64,000 nucleotides of DNA from Gambelia wislizenii (lineage: Eukaryota; Chordata; Lepidosauria; Squamata; Crotaphytidae): contig JAUMIR010000002.1 in assembly GCA_030847615.1 (NCBI GenBank), positions 195,035,809 through 195,099,808 on the forward strand. The letters run 5' to 3'. Position 1 is the stretch's first letter. Each line of letters begins with the position of its first letter. Below, piece by piece: positions 12,644 through 64,000 of this stretch. The notes beneath the pieces are model-generated. The model saw only the letters and a list, made by a program, of their open reading frames with translations. It had not been told where the DNA came from and did not search any database. Made by a program: the position numbers and the translations under genes.

Positions 12644-13019
12644 TAGGCATCTAAAAGACATGCTTTCACTTTGAAAATGGAGGAACATTGTATGTTCCAA
12701 CAGGGCTAGGGTGGAGGTAAGGGTGGATTATTTTGCAGTTGTAGATTGAGTTTCAGGCTATTCCCCCCTTTCCACAGTATTCTAAAGTATTTTTTTCCAA
12801 CCTGGAAGACCATGGGTTGTGACTATTGAATAGGTGTGTCTAATCCTTCCCTCCCTATTTTCAGGATGCTTTTATCTCTGCCCTATTTCTCTTCTCCTGT
12901 TCTCCACACCGCCTTTTATTGTTTTCCGTTTTTTTTTAAAAAAAAACACTCTATAGAGTTTCAGCATTAACCCAGTAGGCCCCTGTGCTTCTCTCTCTCT
13001 CTCTCTGGCTGCTGACAAA
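12644..13019. other. Gene-free, nothing recognised
   Basis: Only low-complexity T, A and CT tracts are visible near 12920-13010. Confidence 0.5.
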
Positions 13020-13215
13020 CTGCAGAAATAATGCAGTTTGACACTGCTTTAACTATCATGGCTCCATCCTATGGAATCCTGGAATGTGTCGTTTGTTGTG
13101 GCACCAGAGTTCTCTGACAGAGAAGGCTAAATAGCTCACAAAATTGCAAATTCTAGAATTCCTTAGCATTGCACCATGGCAGTTAAAGTGGTTTCAAACT
13201 GCATTATTTCTGCAG
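13020..13215. mobile_element. Palindromic foldback MITE
   Basis: It opens CTGCAGAAATAATGCAG and closes CTGCATTATTTCTGCAG, with 'actgctttaact' mirrored by 'agttaaagtgg' inside. A related half-copy sits at about 55190-55275, and the interior motif 'catggcagttaaag' recurs near 47908. Non-coding. Confidence 0.7.
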
Positions 13216-13231
13216 TGTGTCAGCAGCCTGT

Positions 13232-13761
13232 GGTCTTATCTAAACTAGCCAGGATATGCCAGTTCCCCGCTGGCATATCCTGGCTATGGAGGTGGCCTGC
13301 CCCCCACCCCCCATTTCCTGCAGAAGATAGGCCGGAGTCCAAACAGGACGCCAGCCCATCGCTGAAGTCACTGTCATTTTCTTGCTAATGCAGAAGCCAA
13401 GCAGGGGTCCCACAACATGTGACTGCAGCCCCCATGCATGTGCTCAGCCTCGGTCACTTGCTGCAGAACCCCTGCCTGGCCTCCAGAAGAGTCAGGGAGC
13501 TGGCAGCGACAGCGAGGAGTGGCATGCCAGCCGGGCTCCTGCAGACACATGGGGCCTGATTCAGCAGAAATTGAGCTAACGGGGTTTTCTTATATTGCAG
13601 TAAAGGGCCCTATTCTAGCTTGCCCCCATTCCAGGCCCATATCTACCCTGGGGGTCATTTGGACTGTCCGGGGGCAGATTAGGGTGAATCCCTGCATCAT
13701 CTGGACTGCAAGGCTCTAGAATAGGAGCAAGCTGGGGTATTTGGCTGGTGTAGATGAGGTC
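13232..13761 (-). mobile_element. Family Q MITE
   Basis: Ends GGTCTTATCTAAACTAG and CTGGTGTAGATGAGGTC are imperfect inverses of each other. Compared with the copies at 24679, 46945 and 52672 it lies in inverse orientation: 'agccaggatatgcc' is at the left here and at the right there. The frames at 13176-13719 are parts of this element and not exons. Confidence 0.6.
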
Positions 13762-13764
13762 TAA

Positions 13765-13765
<1 letters not shown>

Positions 13766-13794
<29 letters not shown>
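13766..13794. repeat. (CCAG)n microsatellite
   Basis: Seven uninterrupted tetranucleotide units next to the family Q element's end. Confidence 0.85.
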
Positions 13795-13795
<1 letters not shown>

Positions 13796-13876
13796 TCCCT
13801 CCCCCCCCCTCTCTCTCACACACACACATCAACTTTAGAAGTCAAGTGGAGGAAAGGTCTCAGTGATATTCTAAGA

Positions 13877-14045
13877 AATCATAGAATCATAGAGTTAGAA
13901 AAGACCACAAGGGCCATCTAGTCCACCCCCTGCCCTGCAGGATAGGAATACCCAATCAAAGCACTCCCAACAGATGGCCATCCAGTCTCTGTTTAAAAAC
14001 CTCCAAAGAAGGAGACTCCACCACACTCCATGTCAGTGCATTCCT
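13877..14045 (-). mobile_element. CR1 LINE 3' end fragment
   Basis: It begins with 'atcatagaatcatagagtta' and continues with the 'agggccatctagtcca' and 'agatggccatccagtctctg' blocks of the CR1 3' end, minus strand. About 170 bp remain. Confidence 0.85.
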
Positions 14046-14160
14046 TCTCTTCTCTTTCCTCATTCTTGCCTCTTTTAATGCTTCCCCCCCAATTCTCTTT
14101 ATAGTCTTAGCACTGAAGCAGTAGATTCCTTTGCTAGGAAAGATTCCTCCCCTTGCACGT

Positions 14161-14191
<31 letters not shown>
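14161..14191. repeat. (AC)n microsatellite
   Basis: An uninterrupted dinucleotide run of about 15 units. The flanking frame at 13956-14192 is a product of this repeat plus the CR1 fragment. Confidence 0.9.
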
Positions 14192-14196
<5 letters not shown>

Positions 14197-14996
14197 GAGT
14201 TTCAACTGGGGTGAAAGACGCAGCATTCAACAGCACCCTTTTTCTTAGCCTGTTCTAAGGTCTCTTGCCTAGCCTCAGAAAAAGATTCCAGTAACTGCAT
14301 AAAGAGAAACCAGTTGAACTCAACATTTATTTTGTCCTTCAGTGGAAGCCACACCTTAATTTAATTTATTTATATTTTTGGCAAGCCACCTTCCTTTCAA
14401 CTCAGATGCTTGACATGTTTTGAGATTAGCTGCATTTTCCCTGCACAACTCACGCCAGGCACATTTGGCCAACAAAGCTGAAAGGTGCTTATGAAAACGT
14501 TGGTGCCAATCTTGAGTTAATCCAACTGGAAGGAAGAAGCAAGGTATCCCCAGGGAGGTTTGCTTACACTCTGTGTGGAGAGGAAGTTTGAATAAGCAGA
14601 AACTGAGAGCTCCATTGGCTCCCCTCAGTGCATGCACCGTAATGTGCCACGTGCCACAGAAATGTTCCTTTTAGTGTGAATAGGTGGATTTTGAGGCAAA
14701 AGCCAAGCAGCTTTCTCACCTGCTATAGCAAAATCAATGTAGCACCATGATGGCTCCAGTTATATGTAGAGAAGGAGAAACTAATGTGTCCTAATAGGCC
14801 AAATGTGTCCTATGTTCTCTTGTTACTATTCTGATGTGTGAAAAACTACAGAATGGCAACATGGATTTTCAAATGCATGCCATTGTGTATATGTACTTTT
14901 TTCTCCTTTTGATGACTTCCATTTGAGTGAGTACATGTGTGAGACTGTAGGCTTTTTTTTTTTTGATTATGCATGTATGGTGAGGGTAGGTATCAT

Positions 14997-15102
14997 GCAG
15001 CCCTCCAGATGTTGTTAGACTGCAGATCCCATCTGCCCTACTAACAGATCCAGTGATGAGGAATGGTGGGAAATTCAATCCTACAACATTTGGAGGGCTG
15101 CA
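14997..15102. mobile_element. Small foldback MITE
   Basis: The left end GCAGCCCTCCAGATGTTGTT is mirrored by ACAACATTTGGAGGGCTGC. Fragments of the same family lie at 3857, 20757, 21346 and 50815. Confidence 0.65.
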
Positions 15103-15411
15103 TTATTGCCACTCCTGATTTATGGAACTACACAGCAAGCTATGAGGGCTTACAACTTGAGGAAGTAGATTCCATAAATCACTCTTCCCTCAGAAAAGTG
15201 GATAGGAGTCTGAGGGAAAGTCTACAAACTTCTCTGCACTTATTTGGAGGAGTAGAACACAGTTTCCCACACAATAGAAACCACAGTAAATACCAAACTT
15301 GTAGGCATACAGGCATGGTATATGATGTGGCAAAAGTGGAATCAAAACAATAGTGGAAGAGACAATATTTTTCCAGGGTAACATAGAGGCACAATGCTGG
15401 TCAGCCCATTC

Positions 15412-15620
15412 CATTTACTTCTTTATTGCATTTATATCTTGACTTTTCTCCATGAAAGTGGGCATGGTTGTCCTTCCCTACTTTTTTATCCTCACACCAA
15501 TCCTGTGAGGTAGGTTAGGCTGAGAAATAATGGCTTACTTCCCTGAATTCATTTAATGGGCTGCAGAGCTGGGTGGTGATTCGAACCTGCTAGCTATCAG
15601 TTGAAAGCTTATTATAATTG
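15412..15620 (-). mobile_element. tRNA-derived SINE with L2-type tail (MIR-like)
   Basis: On the minus strand the order is a degraded tRNA-like B-box segment ('ggttcgaatcaccaccc'), the conserved 'cctacctcacaggattgg' body, and an L2-type tail that reads 'ttattgcatttatatc' on plus. The copy at 19668 has the same order on the other strand. Confidence 0.6.
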
Positions 15621-15775
15621 GGAGATCATACCTTTATTTTTATTTTTATTGTGGTAAATCTAAATAGGGAGCGAAATACAGGATAAGACTGCTCAGCTGC
15701 TTGTTTTCTTCAGATTGCTGCTGTCATACCAAACATCAAACTGTGATTGAAGCAAAAATATTATTTTAAAAAACC

Positions 15776-15880
15776 AATAAAGATTCTTGTAGCACTTGGG
15801 AAATGAGCAAATTTTATTGGGCATATGTTTTTGTGGACTGCAGCACACAAAAACTTTTGTCCAATAACATATGTTAGTCT
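15776..15880. mobile_element. Fragment of a 'tcttgtagcac' DNA-type repeat
   Basis: It has the order 'attcttgtagcacttgg', then an 'atatgtttttgtggactgca' segment. The block at 17941-18060 shows the same order ('ttgtagcatctttgagac', then 'ataagctttcgtagactgg'). Family name uncertain. Confidence 0.35.
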
Positions 15881-16774
15881 TCTCTTTAATATACCATAAG
15901 ACTCTATTGTTTTTACCATAACAGAACACAGCTACTTCCTGGATGTTGTTGAATCCATATATGTTACAGTGGAGGTTCCAAACAATGTTTAAAACTGTAC
16001 CAAGCACCTGTAAACCGTTAGATGTATCTGAAGTAGCCCTGTGAATTCCAGCCAGGACTAATGGTGTGGGGAGAGCTGGTACATATTCCCAGGGGTTGAC
16101 CGTCCAAAGGGGGAAGGGCATATGTATTTGTCCTTCTCAGTAGTGTTGCTATTGCCTATTATTTTTGACATCCATTGTGGAATGGGTAAATTTTAAAGAA
16201 AATGGTGATGATATACAACATTTTAAATCCCATGTAGAGACGTTTAGCTGTTCCATCTGGGACGCAAAACTGCTGCTGGGTGGACCAGGAAAGGAAGCCA
16301 AACTCACTGAGAGTTGCTCCTACAGCTGCCATGTTCTTCCACCTCCAGCCAAGCCAGGCTCCAGGCTGCTCTGAGCACTGAAGAGACACCCCATCCACCC
16401 CATCAAATGGTCACCTTGGACTCCCCACCCCTCTTGCTTGCTCACTTTACTTGCTGCCAGGAACATTACAGATAGGCTCCTTGGGCCACAAGTCTGGAAG
16501 GGAGGGAGAGAGGAAGAGGAAAAAGACACTTTCCCTCAGATCTCTCCTTTCCTGCACAGCTGGGAGCCCCTTTTCAGCTCAGCCCAAAGTGATCATCCCA
16601 GCCCAGAGGTGGTTACCCAGCCAGCCCACAGTCACCCGCGGGTACCCCCCTCCATCACACAGATCTGTTGCTGGTGAATAACTTGGGGGAGGGCACCTGA
16701 AAAATTATTACCAGGGGCTTGAACCCACTCTCTGTGGTTCTGATTTTTAATGGCAGCAAGTGTAATCACCAGTA

Positions 16775-17007
16775 CAGTATGACCCTTGTATCCGTGGGAC
16801 CAGGATCCACAGTTTCACTTATCCACATCTGAAAAAATATGTCCTCTCTGGGGATTTTCTAGGTCCTCCAGCGTGATTCTTTGGTATGCTTCCACTGGAA
16901 GCTGGCCCAGAAATCATTCATTCCAATAGGGCTCACTATTATCCGTGGTTTCACATTTCCACAGTAAGTCCGGGAGCGTATCCGCCACTGATACAGGGGT
17001 CATACTG
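16775..17007. mobile_element. Tigger-like (TcMar) MITE with TA TSD
   Basis: It starts CAGTATGACCCTTGTATC and ends GATACAGGGGTCATACTG, perfect to near-perfect inverted ends, with TA on both sides. TA duplication and a CAG...CTG terminus fit the Tc1/mariner superfamily. At 233 bp it cannot encode a transposase. Confidence 0.75.
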
Positions 17008-17435
17008 TACCCTGATTTTGCTTTATGTCTCTTCCAATTGTTCTATATTTGAGGTGTTGATTCTTGATCTTGTATTAGTCAGGCCTATTTTATGCGGTCC
17101 TTTTTTCTTCTTATATGAAGGGTTCTTTGCAATGGTCTTTGGACTAAGCAATAAACATTTTCCTCCTATGTGAAGGGATAGCTACTTAGGAAAATTGAAA
17201 CACAAAGATACAGTATAGCACCATGCAAAGTGAATTGCCAGTGTTTTTGTCTCATCATGAGTCTGCAGGTAGGTGGGACTGCCGCAGTGTAGAGATGCAG
17301 GTAGGAAAGAGCAATTTCAAAACTTGCATTTTGTACATCACTATATATACACATGTGCCTCCTTTCCTGCTTGGAAGTTAGCTTCTGTGGCATCATGGGA
17401 AAGGGCTGGCAAAAACCGTGTGAATCTAGCTGGGA

Positions 17436-17756
17436 ATGTCTCCGCTTGCACACAGAAGCACATTCTTCTCAGTACCCGTCCAGGGTGGGGTCTCCTACTC
17501 TCCCTCCAGGCTTTTCTCATTCAGTCATAAACTGGTTTTTCTAGTCAATTTTTTTAAGGGCAAGTTTCCTTTTCTGCTCTTGATCACCTGCAGCTTGGGG
17601 TGGAGCCATCCAGATTCTGCTTTTAACAATCTACAGACCTTCTCCTGTCATTCCATCTTAGCAGATCACAGCAAGCAGAGGCAGCCTAAACCTAGCCACC
17701 CCTTTCACCCAAAGCCTTCCGGACAACAAGAGAGGGGAGCTTCGGTCACTTCCGAG
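17436..17756 (+). promoter_or_regulatory. EVPL: Presumed EVPL 5' UTR/proximal promoter
   Basis: Non-repetitive sequence directly upstream of the envoplakin start. A TTTTAA at 17621-17626 could act as a weak TATA-like box, but no transcription start can be placed. The reading frame of exon 1 stays open upstream as far as an ATG at 17436. That stretch does not look like the conserved protein, so I read it as untranslated. Confidence 0.35.

Positions 17757-64000
<46,244 letters not shown>

Noticed and set aside
1..17400. A neighbouring gene upstream of EVPL (SRP68 lies next to it in human)
   Set aside because: No SRP68-like coding segment was recognised on either strand. The gene may lie outside the window.

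Overview
The window is vertebrate nuclear DNA, most likely from a squamate reptile (a lizard). The signs are vertebrate splice signals, a lizard repeat mix (Sauria SINEs with a Bov-B-type tail, CR1 and L2 LINEs, an L1-type LINE, many short TIR transposons) and the N-terminal half of an envoplakin gene. Species cannot be named from sequence alone.

Only one cellular gene is supported: envoplakin (EVPL), plus strand. Eleven coding exons (17757-17830, 46566-46668, 48404-48558, 48773-48896, 51698-51823, 53891-53929, 54990-55151, 55775-55882, 59189-59284, 59601-59726, 63959 to the window edge) splice with GT/AG and compatible phases into 385 uninterrupted codons. They cover the basic Ser/Pro-rich head and the start of the plakin (spectrin-repeat) domain. 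The SH3-like segment, rod and plectin-repeat tail lie beyond the window. Intron 1 is about 28.7 kb and is filled mostly by mobile elements.

Layout. 1-17.4 kb: intergenic, with an L2-like LINE carrying an open RT reading frame (minus), CR1 pieces and several MITEs. 17.4-17.83 kb: EVPL 5' region and exon 1. 17.8-46.5 kb: intron 1, with a 5S-rRNA-derived SINE, a Helitron-like element with a C-rich core, Harbinger-like MITEs, a 74-bp minisatellite inside a TIR transposon, a nearly full-length degenerate L1 (about 36.1-43.2 kb, minus) with a second such transposon nested in it, and a TIR element ending in GTATAAGAC motifs. 46.5-64 kb: EVPL exons 2-11 with element-rich introns, including a three-level nest in intron 10 (MITE in MITE in CR1).

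The main pattern beyond the gene is one TIR family (here 'family P', ends close to GGACTTTATCAGAC or GGAGATTATCAGAC). I count about twelve copies. Several have readable 3-bp target duplications (TTA, TAA, ATA, TCA, AAA), which suggests PIF/Harbinger-type mobilisation. A second family ('family Q', ends GGGCTTATCTACA) has at least four copies. No autonomous transposase for either is visible.
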